The notes below the pieces were generated by a model. That model was not told the DNA's origin and made no database searches. It saw nothing but the letters and a program-made list of their open reading frames with translations. Positions 1 to 7,944 of a stretch of DNA of 64,000 bases are shown here, in pieces. Position numbers and translations under genes: made by a program. The stretch is from Paraburkholderia rhynchosiae (GTDB lineage: Bacteria; Pseudomonadota; Gammaproteobacteria; Burkholderiales; Burkholderiaceae). The stretch spans positions 1 to 64,000 of the forward strand of contig NZ_PNXY01000029.1 in assembly GCF_002879865.1 (NCBI RefSeq). The letters are read 5' to 3'. How positions within the stretch are numbered: the stretch's first letter is position 1; every line of letters begins with the position of its first letter.

Positions 1-945
1 GAAGAAGCGTCGCATCACGTTCCATAACCGGGTTCCGGTAATGCCCGTGGTGCTGTCCTGTTCGAGGTTCGCGACGAGCGGCGTTTTCGGATCCCAGCGC
101 GCCGGTGTGACCGGAAGTTGACGCTGCACGAGATACTGATCGAGCGCCGTACGCGCCAGCGGCGGCAATGCGACCTTGCCGGGCCGGCTGCCCTTGCCGA
201 CCAGATGCAGCCAGTGATCGCCGTGTTCATCGGTGCGGAGATCACCGAGTGTTGCGCCGACGAGTTCGCTCGCACGCAATCCGGTCGCGTAGGAAAAGTC
301 GAGCATGAAACGCATCCGCTGCGCAGCGGGCTCAGCCCAGTCATATGACCATTCAAGTCCGTCCGCGATGGCGCGCACGAGCAGCCACTCGCCCTCGGTG
401 AAACCCCGCGAGGTGTCGAGCGGCGTGACCCGTGTACGGCCTCGTACCTTGATCCCGGAAAAGGGGTTGGCAAGGACGTACCGCTGCTCGATCAGCCAGC
501 GAAACAGTGCGCCCACCACCGAAAGCGCATACGCAGTGGACCGCGCGGACAGATTGCCGGCGAACGGCCGCCATTCGGGAGTTGTGCGCGGCCGCGGCGG
601 CCCGATCCAGCGCTCACGAGGCGTGGGCCGACGCAGAAACGCCCGGTACGCGATCGCGTCTTCCGTGGTCAGCGACGACGGTGCCCGTCCGCGTTCGACG
701 ATCGCCCACAGGATCAGGCGTTCCGCCTCCTTGCGGTAGGCGCGCTGGGTGGTAGGGGCTTCATGCAGCGCGAGCCACGCCTGCACCGCCTCGTAGTCGT
801 TCGAGGCATCCAGCGTACAGGCTCGCTGCGGTGCCCTGAAACTGCCGTGCGAGCCATCGATCTCATGAGGCAGCCGCAATCTCTCCCACGGCACAATCGC
901 GCCCGGCGCTGTTACGGCGATCAGGGCGCGTGCCCGTTCCGTCAA
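1..945 (-). CDS. Tyrosine recombinase / integrase (partial, C-terminus off the window)
   Basis: Site-specific recombinase of the phage-integrase family. The frame is open from the left edge up to a stop at 973-975. I place the start at a TTG (943-945) that overlaps the TGA of the upstream transposase as TTGA; a GTG at 892-894 is the alternative. Visible parts are an N-terminal core-binding domain (around residues 65-180) and the start of the catalytic domain with the Arg-I motif YATGLRASEL near residue 222 and the lysine beta-hairpin HLVGKGSRPGKVALP. The HxxR and tyrosine motifs must lie beyond position 1. It is the last gene of a coupled TnsA-like/TnsB-like/integrase set, where an ATPase gene would normally be expected. 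Family is clear; start is uncertain. Confidence 0.8.
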   Translation of the reverse strand, partial: MTERARALIAVTAPGAIVPWERLRLPHEIDGSHGSFRAPQRACTLDASNDYEAVQAWLALHEAPTTQRAYRKEAERLILWAIVERGRAPSSLTTEDAIAYRAFLRRPTPRERWIGPPRPRTTPEWRPFAGNLSARSTAYALSVVGALFRWLIEQRYVLANPFSGIKVRGRTRVTPLDTSRGFTEGEWLLVRAIADGLEWSYDWAEPAAQRMRFMLDFSYATGLRASELVGATLGDLRTDEHGDHWLHLVGKGSRPGKVALPPLARTALDQYLVQRQLPVTPARWDPKTPLVANLEQDSTTGITGTRLWNVMRRFF

Positions 946-2852
946 TTGCGGGTATCTACGCTCGTTCCCATTTCAACGGGACGAGGGGGACCGACTGGCG
1001 TGCGCACGGTCGGGGCGGAGGCGAGCAGCCGCACGGCGTGGGCAAGTTCCGTTGCCGCCTTGCGCGTTTGCTTCGCCTGTGCGAGCTTCGCCTGAACATA
1101 CGCCTCGATGGGGTTCGGCTCGGCCGCCGCGCGGCTGCGCCGTCTGCCGCGCAGCTTGCGGATTTCCTGACGTAGCTTGAGGTTGTGCGGCACCACACGC
1201 CAGGCTCCCTGCGCATCGAGCACCCCGAGTTCGGTGCCGTCCGGCAGAAACGCACGCACGCAGCGCAGGTCGTCCGCATTCAGGTAGATGAGCAGCTGCT
1301 TGCCGATCAGACGCGTGCTGCTTGCCAGCACGTCGTTCGTATAGCGCACGCCGTGCAGGTTGATGTGCGGACGTACTCCCTGATCGAGATAAGCCCGCAC
1401 GCGGCAGCGGCGCGCCGATTGCATCAGGCATAGTGTGCGGCGATGATGTTCGCAGAGCCACGTCACCATCGTCTGCCTGCCGCGGATAAAATATTCGATC
1501 GCCTCGAGCGGTGTGACGTTGTTCAGACCGCTGTGCGGCGTGCCGTTGTAGCTCGCGATCACATACTCAACCAGTTCCTCGAGCTCGTCGAGCGACACGT
1601 AAAGGCGCAGGTTGCCTTTCGGGTCCGCCAGCGCGCGGCGCAGATCGCGCGGATGCGAACCGGTGTAGCCGGGCAGACGCGAGGACAGGCGGCTCGCAAT
1701 CGTTCCAAAGAAGCGCTCGATGTACGGTCGCTCGTCCGGGCTGTACTTCGGTCCAGCGTCAGCAAGGCAGCCGACGAATTCGCACAATGCGGTCAACGTT
1801 TCGTTGGCAAGGTTAGCCTTGGCGTTATCGAGCCGCATCCATTCCCACGTCACGTATGCAAGTTCTGGCAGCCGTTGCGAGGGAAAGCCGTCGTGTGTTC
1901 CGTAATCGAGCCCCGCTACCGTGAAGGTACATGGGCGGTGGGGTTCCAGCGCATTCTCTATGGTCTTGATGACATCGTAGCGGCTGTACTCCCTTGCCAG
2001 AACGATGTGATAGCCCAACACGGCGCGCGTGCATACGTCGATGATGACGAGCAACCAGACGCGTTCCATCTCGAATTCGTGTTCGAATCCGAGCGGATCC
2101 CGCACGACCACCTTAAGCCGGATATCGAGCCGGTGACCGTCAAACTCGACCATCTGATACGGACGTGTCGCCGCGGGCCTGCCCGCTTCGCCGTCTGGGT
2201 GTGGCAGCCCCTTGAGGTGCGACGCGCCGGCCGAGCGCGCGGCACCGCCGAAGCTGCGCAGCATTTCTGCCTTCAACCGTTGCGACAGCGAACGGATAGC
2301 GTGGCCCGCCGTATTGAACGGATAGTCCGCCCCCGTTAGCCCGACCGCACGACACTGCCGCAGAAATTCGTCGTGCAGCGCCTGGAGGCCCCGAAGACGT
2401 GTGCGCAATCGTCCATCGGTGCCGATCTGCTGCAGTAGCACGCGGCGCTGCTTCACCTGCAGCAACAGCCACGCGGTGAGTGAAGGGTAACGTTCGAAGA
2501 GCTGCGACAAGGCACCAACAGTCCCGCGACTGCCGCGTTCGCCCCGCACGGTCACGGGACTCATGCGGACATATTCGGCGATCCGCACATGTTTCAGCAG
2601 TGCGCGAAATCCATAGAGGCGTCCGTCCGCATGGAGTGAAAGACCCCGTTCGAGCCAGCGATAAATCTGTCGCCTGTTGATACCGGTCGCCTGTTCGATA
2701 TCCTTGATTGGTTCGCCACGCGCGTAGCGTTCGATTGTCTGCATCCGCACCTGAAAAGCACGCCGTTCTTCCTCCCCGTCGAACTCCGTGTAGGCGACAC
2801 TGGGCCACGCGGTCACGTCGAGTCCTTGAAAGTCAGGTTTTCGGCGGCTCAT
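942..2852 (-). CDS. Mu/TnsB/TniA-type DDE transposase
   Basis: A 636-residue rve-superfamily transposase that would cut and join transposon ends. The N-terminal third holds helix-turn-helix-like segments (IKDIEQATGINRRQIYRWLERG, quoted here only for its HTH look). The catalytic core carries VEFDG (Asp about 238), RLDNAKAN (Asp about 343) and YIERFFGT (Glu about 379), a DDE triad with the usual D-E spacing of about 35. A Mu-transposase-like beta-barrel and a basic C-terminal tail follow. The open frame extends further upstream, but the ATG at 2850-2852 overlaps the end of the TnsA-like gene by 20 bp and gives the natural protein. Its stop overlaps the integrase start. Intact. Confidence 0.85.
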   Translation of the reverse strand: MSRRKPDFQGLDVTAWPSVAYTEFDGEEERRAFQVRMQTIERYARGEPIKDIEQATGINRRQIYRWLERGLSLHADGRLYGFRALLKHVRIAEYVRMSPVTVRGERGSRGTVGALSQLFERYPSLTAWLLLQVKQRRVLLQQIGTDGRLRTRLRGLQALHDEFLRQCRAVGLTGADYPFNTAGHAIRSLSQRLKAEMLRSFGGAARSAGASHLKGLPHPDGEAGRPAATRPYQMVEFDGHRLDIRLKVVVRDPLGFEHEFEMERVWLLVIIDVCTRAVLGYHIVLAREYSRYDVIKTIENALEPHRPCTFTVAGLDYGTHDGFPSQRLPELAYVTWEWMRLDNAKANLANETLTALCEFVGCLADAGPKYSPDERPYIERFFGTIASRLSSRLPGYTGSHPRDLRRALADPKGNLRLYVSLDELEELVEYVIASYNGTPHSGLNNVTPLEAIEYFIRGRQTMVTWLCEHHRRTLCLMQSARRCRVRAYLDQGVRPHINLHGVRYTNDVLASSTRLIGKQLLIYLNADDLRCVRAFLPDGTELGVLDAQGAWRVVPHNLKLRQEIRKLRGRRRSRAAAEPNPIEAYVQAKLAQAKQTRKAATELAHAVRLLASAPTVRTPVGPPRPVEMGTSVDTRN

Positions 2853-3480
2853 GCGATTTCTCCGCAGCGACAAATTCGGTAAGCAGCGATAGCCCGTCAG
2901 TTCGCAAACCTTGAGCGCACACGCGACCGCTGTGCAGCAAACCAAAAACCGCCGCACGTACGAGAATAGGATCGCCGGTCGAGAATTCGCGCTCAATCGC
3001 GAGCAACTGACGCGGCCGGGCGACGAAGCGTTCAATGGCATTGACCAACGAGGGCAGCGTGAGCCCGCGCGTTGCGACGATACAAGGAAGCATGCGCTGC
3101 CAGTTCTCAATCCATGTGCGCGATGCCACCAGGTCGGCCGGCTTGACCGACCGGACAGTCAGCGCAGTAGCATCAAGCTTGGCATCCGTTTTCGCGGCCG
3201 CGTCAACGACCGAATCAGATAGGAGAACTAATTCCTGTCGATCAACGTAACGCACCCAGAAGTCTGCGAGGTACTGCTGCCCATCAGACTGGACGAACCC
3301 CGGGCGTTCGCAAAAGGTGATGACCGCGGGGTCCGCTTCGATCAGTACCCATTGTTCTAACGCTGAACGCTGGTAAAACGTGAGCCTCCGGTTCAGCTTG
3401 AGGCTGAAGACTTCGAACCGATGCGCGCCACGCGGCCGGGCAAGCGGGACCGGCTGCTCAATGTGCAGCGAATTTTCCAT
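2833..3480 (-). CDS. TnsA-like transposon endonuclease subunit
   Basis: A 215-residue protein resembling the N-terminal nuclease domain of TnsA, the Tn7 subunit that nicks the non-transferred strand. The recognisable core is LEQWVLIEADPAVITFCERP (residues about 41-60) followed by YLADFWVRYVDRQELVLL (about 70-88), which matches the E...D...beta-strand layout of the family. The lysine normally found at the end of the last strand is not obvious (LVLLSD instead), so the nuclease may be altered. It lies directly upstream of, and overlaps, the TnsB-like transposase gene, which is the standard tnsA-tnsB order. The rest of the protein is not recognised. Confidence 0.65.
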   Translation of the reverse strand: MENSLHIEQPVPLARPRGAHRFEVFSLKLNRRLTFYQRSALEQWVLIEADPAVITFCERPGFVQSDGQQYLADFWVRYVDRQELVLLSDSVVDAAAKTDAKLDATALTVRSVKPADLVASRTWIENWQRMLPCIVATRGLTLPSLVNAIERFVARPRQLLAIEREFSTGDPILVRAAVFGLLHSGRVCAQGLRTDGLSLLTEFVAAEKSHEPPKT

Positions 3481-3519
3481 AAGATCAATGCCTTACGGGC
3501 GGAATTCGAAGTCTAGGAC

Positions 3520-3645
3520 GCGAATTGACGAATTTAATGCGGACTTATGCGAATTGACGGTTTTATTTCGTTCGGACTGGAAATAATGTTGTCAATTCAT
3601 GCGCTCATCGCCTTATCGTGGCTGCATTCCGGATTGACAGATTTA
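3520..3645. repeat. Cluster of 17-bp repeats, probable transposon end
   Basis: Three direct copies of a 17-bp sequence stand just upstream of the TnsA-like gene: GCGAATTGACGAATTTA (3520-3536), GCGAATTGACGGTTTTA (3549-3565) and CCGGATTGACAGATTTA (3629-3645). An inverted partial copy (TTGTCAATTCATGCGC) lies at about 3589-3604. Multiple short transposase-binding repeats next to tnsA are the typical layout of a Tn7/Tn5053-type end. The terminal nucleotides and the other end are not located. Confidence 0.55.
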
Positions 3646-3864
3646 TTGCGCTCTACGGCCATTCAATATGCATTTTGCAGCCGCATTCTCCCCGCGCAAC
3701 TGAACGAGATACTTCTCTCGCAGAGCCTCGTCTGAAGTATTCCAGCCTTTCGTAGCGTTGACTTTTACTGAAAAGCGAATCTGATACTTGTCCCATTCAT
3801 CAACAGCCAATAATTGTCCGCACGTCGGACATCGCAGGAGCGCTCCCCAGTCCGCAGCATCCAC
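3643..3864 (-). CDS. Small zinc-ribbon-like hypothetical protein
   Basis: A 73-residue protein with CPTCGQLLAVDEWDKYQ near the N-terminus and a single later cysteine (CILNGRR). The CxxC...DEWDKYQ block is familiar from small uncharacterised proteins, but I cannot give a function. A second CxxC pair is missing, so it may be truncated. The start is a GTG at 3862-3864 and is uncertain. The 3' end touches the third of the 17-bp repeats at 3629-3645. Confidence 0.4.
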   Translation of the reverse strand: MDAADWGALLRCPTCGQLLAVDEWDKYQIRFSVKVNATKGWNTSDEALREKYLVQLRGENAAAKCILNGRRAQ

Positions 3865-4099
3865 CGCTGGAAGCCAGGAAACAGTGCCGTCAAAGTCCCG
3901 TCAATCCTGCGTATTACTGGCTGATCCCCGCAATTAGATTTCATAGGCTTCCAGCAGCCGCTCATCGCTGAAAGAAAGTAACAGCGATCCTCGCGCACGC
4001 GCCGCATGAAAGCCGTTCGGCACGCTACAGCTACATTCCGACCGTCGATGTGCTTGACGCCCTGCGCAAGGAAGGATTCCAGCCCTTCATGGTCTGTAT

Positions 4100-4112
4100 A
4101 TGAACGCGTCCC
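4100..4112. repeat. Subterminal inverted repeat of the IS1111 element (transposase 3' side)
   Basis: ATGAACGCGTCCC, exact inverted match to 5505-5517. Three bases separate it from the target sequence. Confidence 0.85.
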
Positions 4113-4377
4113 GTTTGCGCCAGTGTTTCGTGTGTTTCGACATCGACAGGAAGGTTGCAGCTGTATATCCGGCTTTATCGCAGTCGACATATTTCTGCGA
4201 GCCCCGATGAAATCCGCTGATTCACGCCTCATTGCCAGAGCGAGCTTTGAACTCGACAGACCATACAGGTTTCGCGAATCACGGTCCGACCTGTTTTGTC
4301 ATCACACTCGATTGCCAACGCAACCTTTGAGCATACCGCCTATACCAAACGCAACTTCTCCGAAATGCTTCCGGTAT

Positions 4378-5397
4378 TCAGGATGGTTTCACGCTTACGT
4401 AATCTCTTTCGTAGGAGCGGCCATGAGCAAGTACGGCCCAAATAGTTCGAGCTATCTTGTTCGCCAAGGCTACGACAACTACGTTCAGTGGCCTTCGTTT
4501 CTTCAACTCCTCAATCCACGGCGCTGGCACCTTCGCGTGTGTCAGTACGGCCCTTGCACCGTGGATCAGCAGCATACGCAGCTAGGTATCGCCACGCTTG
4601 CTTATTCCATGGAGGCTTACCTTGCCTCCCGAGCCGGTCTGCTTCGGTACCAGCCCCGCCCAAGCGGCAAATTCACGGCCCGACTTGAAGGCCTTCGGAT
4701 CGCCCATCATTGCAACTGCTGCCGTTGCCGTCAGCAGACCGACGCCTGGGATATCGAAGATAGATTTCACCGCTCGATCTTCTTTCTTCCATTCGCGCAA
4801 TCGCCTTTCGATCGTCGAGATTTCTTCGCCCATCTTTTCGATTCTCGACCATTGATCGCGCAGACTATCGATCAACACTTTTGGCAAACGTTCTTCGATA
4901 CGGGCGATTGTGTCGGGGATCGCCTTGGCCATCGCCACCCGCCCTGCGCCCATCACTTCCCCAAACTCGGCCAGCAATCCGCGCAGGCAATTGATTTGCA
5001 TCGTGCGGAACTTCACCAACTGCTCGCGTTGGCGGTGCATCATCAAAACTGCCTGTTGCATCTCCGTTTTCACTGCAACAGCTTTGCTCGGCTGCTGCAC
5101 CGCCAACCAGATCGCCCGAGCATCCGCCGCATCATTTTTGTTTCGGATGTTGAAGGCCTTAACAAATTTGGCTGGCATCAATTTGACTGCGTGCCCCATG
5201 GCCGTCAACTGCCTCGCCCAATGATGCGAGCTGCCGCAGGCCTCCATGCCGATCAAGCATCTCGATCTATTCGCAAAATACTCGAGAAACTGCGATCGTT
5301 TAATCGGCTTGTTTACAATTTCCCCGGTATCCGGGTCTATGTAGTGCACCTGAAACACGCTCTTCGCAATATCGATACCCACAGGCGTAACATTCAT
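4378..5397 (-). pseudogene. IS110/IS1111 transposase with in-frame amber codon
   Basis: DEDD-type serine transposase. The N-terminal RuvC-like domain begins VGIDIAKSVFQVHY (first Asp) and continues through LIGMEACGSSHHWAR and NKNDAADARAI. The C-terminal Tnp20-type domain contains IPGVGLLTATAAVAMMGD and SLHGISKRGDT. There the frame meets TAG (4582-4584) where relatives have a tyrosine, and then continues in the same frame LRMLLIHGARAVLTHAK to a stop at 4378. With the amber ignored the protein is 339 residues, the normal length. The start at 5395-5397 has a strong GGAGGAT ribosome site. Loss of the last 67 residues should inactivate it unless the stop is suppressed. Confidence 0.85.
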
Positions 5398-5504
5398 TTC
5401 TGGATCCTCCGGTTGCCGGGAAATGCTTGCGTTTTTCACCTGGGCACATTGATACCGTTAGCCCGCGAGGATCCACCTTACCCTATGCTCCCCCATTCGA
5501 GGGT

Positions 5505-5517
5505 GGGACGCGTTCAT
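5505..5517. repeat. Subterminal inverted repeat of the IS1111 element (transposase 5' side)
   Basis: GGGACGCGTTCAT, reverse complement of 4100-4112. Seven bases separate it from the resumed DUF932 sequence. Confidence 0.85.
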
Positions 5518-6210
5518 TTCATTGTCAGACCCGCGTACGCGACGAGGACCGCCGCGCGCACACGAAGCACATGCTCCGCCTGCGTCATGCGGACCAGATC
5601 AGTGGTCGCGAGGCCAACGAAATCATCCTGCTCAACAGTCACGATGGCAGCAGCAGCTATCAGATGATCGCCGGCATGTTCCGCTTTGTCTGCCAGAACG
5701 GCATGGTCTGCGGCGACACCATCGGCGATATCCGCGTGCCGCACAAGGGCGACGTGGTCGGCGAAGTGATTGAAGGCGCATTCAGGGTGCTCCACAGTTT
5801 CGAGGGCGTCGCGCAGCAGCGCGAACGCATGGCGGCTGCGGTGCTAGATGAAGGCGAGCAGACTGCTTTCGCCCGTGCGGCGCTCGCCTTGCGATACGAC
5901 GACGGCAAGCCCCGCGCCGGTGACAGAACGGCAGCTTCTCGCGCCGCGCCGTGTCGAGGATCGCGCCTCCGACCTCTGGACGACCTTTAACCGCGTGCAG
6001 GAAAATATGGTCCGTGGCGGTCTTCATGGTCGCAATGCGAATGGCAGGGCCACCACGACCCGCGCCGTCACCGGCATCGACCAGAACGTCCGCCTTAATC
6101 GCGCTCTCTGGGTGCTCGCCGACCAACTGCGCCGCCTGCGCGGCTAAATGGCCTGCTGCGGCCCACTCCGGCCTGCGGGCCGGGGTCATCCTGACTCCGG
6201 AGACACTTGC

Positions 6211-6519
6211 ATGGATACGCTCCACACCCGTCCGACGTGGCTGGCCTCCCTTCTGCCGTTGCCTGCCATGTGGCAGTATGGAGACCGAAGTATTGTGCGC
6301 AGCGAACTGTACCGCATGGCCCTGTCCGCTGACGCTGCGGCCCGTTCCGCCGAGGCGCTCAGGCGCATCGCCAGCATGCTTGACCGCGACGGTAACGCGA
6401 TCGACATGCAACGAGAAGAGTTGCGCGCGATCGCCCGCACGGCCCTGACTGAATTCGAGCGGGTGCCGCCGTGCGCGCCTGTTGCGATGACCCTCGAACA
6501 GCGTGGTCAACTGCAATAG
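6211..6519 (+). CDS. Hypothetical protein
   Basis: A 102-residue product starting MDTLHTRPTWLASLLPLP, with a long amphipathic helical stretch (LSADAAARSAEALRRIASML) and no recognised domain. It follows the DUF932 remnant on the same strand and precedes the DUF3717 gene, as in plasmid or island housekeeping blocks of Burkholderiaceae. The frame is open further upstream, but the ATG at 6211 begins the part that looks like protein. Function unknown. Confidence 0.5.
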   Translation: MDTLHTRPTWLASLLPLPAMWQYGDRSIVRSELYRMALSADAAARSAEALRRIASMLDRDGNAIDMQREELRAIARTALTEFERVPPCAPVAMTLEQRGQLQ

Positions 6520-6546
6520 CTCTCGTCTGCCCGACTGATCTTTAAC

Positions 6547-6569
6547 GCCCGCGCACGGTCTGCGCGGGC
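6547..6569. terminator. Intergenic GC-rich hairpin
   Basis: GCCCGCGCA and TGCGCGGGC form a perfect 9-bp stem around a 5-base loop, between two co-directional small genes. There is no T-run, so it may be an attenuating or mRNA-stabilising hairpin rather than a full terminator. Confidence 0.45.
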
Positions 6570-6582
6570 CAGTGAGGATTCC

Positions 6583-6882
6583 ATGACGACCATCCTGACC
6601 ATTGCCGACATCGAACAGGCAATCAACTACTGGTGCACCAGACAGGCACCCGGCGAGGACGGCGCGCTCTGCAAAAGCGCGCGCCCGCTGGCTGACCTGT
6701 ATGGGCTGATGATCTATCAGCGGCTATCGTATATTGACGTATCGCGGCTCGAACCTGAACAGACGGACGCGATTCGCGTGGCTGCGGCAGGCGGGGATGA
6801 CAGACCGTTCCGCCGCCGCTTACCTGGGGTTGAAGGACAAGAGCGGCCGCCATATCCGGCGATGGACCAGCATGGAGAATGA
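6583..6882 (+). CDS. DUF3717 domain protein
   Basis: The first 65 or so residues (MTTILTIADIEQAINYW, then ALCKSARPLADLYGLMIYQR) match the short DUF3717 family found on Burkholderiaceae plasmids and islands; its function is not known. Relatives are usually about 70-75 residues long. Here the frame runs on to 99 residues with a low-complexity arginine-rich tail that overlaps the next gene in another frame. The native stop may therefore have been lost by a small indel near 6780. It follows a hairpin and a 6211-6519 gene on the same strand. Confidence 0.65.
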   Translation: MTTILTIADIEQAINYWCTRQAPGEDGALCKSARPLADLYGLMIYQRLSYIDVSRLEPEQTDAIRVAAAGGDDRPFRRRLPGVEGQERPPYPAMDQHGE

Positions 6883-7009
6883 CATCCCCTATTCGGCGTG
6901 GGCACTATTGTGTTATGCAGCGGGACACGGACTGATCTGGGACGTTGAGGCATCGCAGATGCGCACGACGCAACCGGCACGCGGGACCGCGGAAGACGGC
7001 GACGTCTGA
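6734..7009 (+). CDS. Hypothetical protein, possible DNA-binding
   Basis: The frame contains RFAWLRQAGMTDRSAAAYLG and then HIRRWTSMENDIPYSAWALL, which has the spacing of a helix-turn-helix followed by a recognition-like basic helix. It overlaps the 3' end of the DUF3717 gene. The open frame begins at a TTG (6734); an ATG at 6797 is a possible later start, but it would remove half the helix-turn-helix-like part. Function not known. Confidence 0.45.
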   Translation: MTYRGSNLNRRTRFAWLRQAGMTDRSAAAYLGLKDKSGRHIRRWTSMENDIPYSAWALLCYAAGHGLIWDVEASQMRTTQPARGTAEDGDV

Positions 7010-7098
7010 CCGGATCGATGACGCGTGCGGACGCACAGCGCTGGCCGGTCTGCTCACGGCGTCTTCAGAGAATGTATCAGCAGGAGAGGAAGATCATC

Positions 7099-7365
7099 AT
7101 GCGCAACGAATATGACGTGCAGACCGACGTGTTTGAGAGGTGCTACGGTGCATCCTCCGCCCGGTCTCGGAATTACTCGACAGGCCGCACCGTCATCATC
7201 AAATCATCCGGAAATTCGCATTTGACCGAGATAGGCGTTTGCCATCTCAGAGGTCCGCACGCTTCTCCCCGGCCCCTCGGGAAGGACGGCGCCCGCCTCC
7301 GCTGCCTGCCCGCTGGCCGCCCCACTCTAGTTTCTCGCGTCATGCCCTGTCACGCTCGGTCCTGA
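7099..7365 (+). CDS. Hypothetical protein
   Basis: An 88-residue frame starting MRNEYDVQTDVFERCYGASS after a good ribosome site (AGGAGAGGAAG). The first half looks protein-like; the second half is rich in Arg, Pro and Cys and may be read-through into non-coding sequence. No family recognised. It is the last plus-strand gene of the small block before the toxin-antitoxin pair. Confidence 0.35.
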   Translation: MRNEYDVQTDVFERCYGASSARSRNYSTGRTVIIKSSGNSHLTEIGVCHLRGPHASPRPLGKDGARLRCLPAGRPTLVSRVMPCHARS

Positions 7366-7464
7366 CAAAACGGGACCTTGAAGGGCGGCACCCGGCGAGG
7401 GATGGCCGGAGGGTTGGTTGATCACACGCCATCGTCCGCTTGCCAACGCCACACGAGATGCTCG

Positions 7465-7944
7465 TCATGATCCCTTTGCAGCCGCGCGCCGCAATAACCG
7501 AGGGTCGGTCAACCACTCATCGCGCGCTCCAACCACGACGAGCGCGAAGTCCGGATGACTGGGATTGAGCAAATAATTGGATTCCGCAGGAACGACCGCA
7601 CTGGGCACAGCCAGCACTGCGCTGGTTCGCTTCCGCTCCCACGCCGATCCAATCTGCTGCAGTTCGGCCCGCGCTGAAATGTCCCGCCAGTCGCGAGGCA
7701 AACTGGCGGAATCGATACGTTCGACGATTTTCTCGGGGAAGCGGGCCGGTATCATCACATAGCTGGCACGCAGCGGTGAATCTTGGACCAACATCTCGAG
7801 CAACGCGAGCGATTGCGTCTGCGCCGTATACACGATCGCGACGCCTTTGGGATTCCATCGGCCACCGTACAATCGCGCTCCTTCGCCAGAAAAAGCAGTA
7901 TCCGCATATCGTTCAGTCACCACCCGCCATGCAGTGCACATCAT
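7465..7944 (-). CDS. RES-domain toxin (NAD+-degrading)
   Basis: A 159-residue RES-family protein. The signature ARLYGGRWNPKGVAIVYTA near residue 23 supplies the conserved Arg/Tyr/Arg cluster, and the C-terminal segment has the LLNPSHPDF block of the family. RES toxins (MbcT, Res) degrade NAD+ by phosphorolysis or hydrolysis. The gene follows the antitoxin gene with an ATGA overlap (7941-7944), so the two are translationally coupled. Length and motifs are normal, so it is probably intact. Confidence 0.9.
   Translation of the reverse strand: MMCTAWRVVTERYADTAFSGEGARLYGGRWNPKGVAIVYTAQTQSLALLEMLVQDSPLRASYVMIPARFPEKIVERIDSASLPRDWRDISARAELQQIGSAWERKRTSAVLAVPSAVVPAESNYLLNPSHPDFALVVVGARDEWLTDPRLLRRAAAKGS

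Larger units (their letters stand above)
4097..5524 (-). mobile_element. IS110-family element, IS1111 subgroup
   Basis: About 1.43 kb inserted in the DUF932 gene. The interrupted target can be rebuilt as GGTCTG^TCAGACC. Inside the ends lies a perfect 13-bp inverted repeat ATGAACGCGTCCC (4100-4112 and 5505-5517), 3 bp from the target on one side and 7 bp on the other. Subterminal repeats with 3 and 7 bp tails are the hallmark of the IS1111 subgroup. One transposase gene is present. There is about 265 bp of non-coding DNA downstream of it and about 107 bp upstream. No target-site duplication is needed to explain the junctions. Confidence 0.85.
3984..6147 (+). pseudogene. DUF932 protein gene, split by an IS1111 element and frameshifted
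   Basis: Two pieces of one gene flank the IS. The 5' piece (3984-4096) encodes HESRSARYSYIPTVDVLDAL and then LRKEGFQPFMVC. The 3' piece (from 5525) resumes with QTRVRDEDRRAHTKHMLRLR and continues through the conserved LLNSHDGSSSYQM block. This is the DUF932/DUF945 family of plasmid and island proteins of unknown role. The gene start is missing upstream of about 3984. A second lesion lies near 5911: a run of four C where the family frame needs three shifts the frame, after which APVTERQLLAPRRVEDRASD resumes one frame over and runs to the stop at 6147. Dead by insertion, 5' loss and frameshift. Confidence 0.8.

Noticed and set aside
1443..2339. A 298-codon plus-strand open frame
   Set aside because: Antisense to the DDE transposase, with no recognisable domain.
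4006..5667. A 553-codon plus-strand open frame
   Set aside because: It runs antisense to the IS1111 transposase and across both element ends; it has no family features and is explained by codon bias on the other strand.
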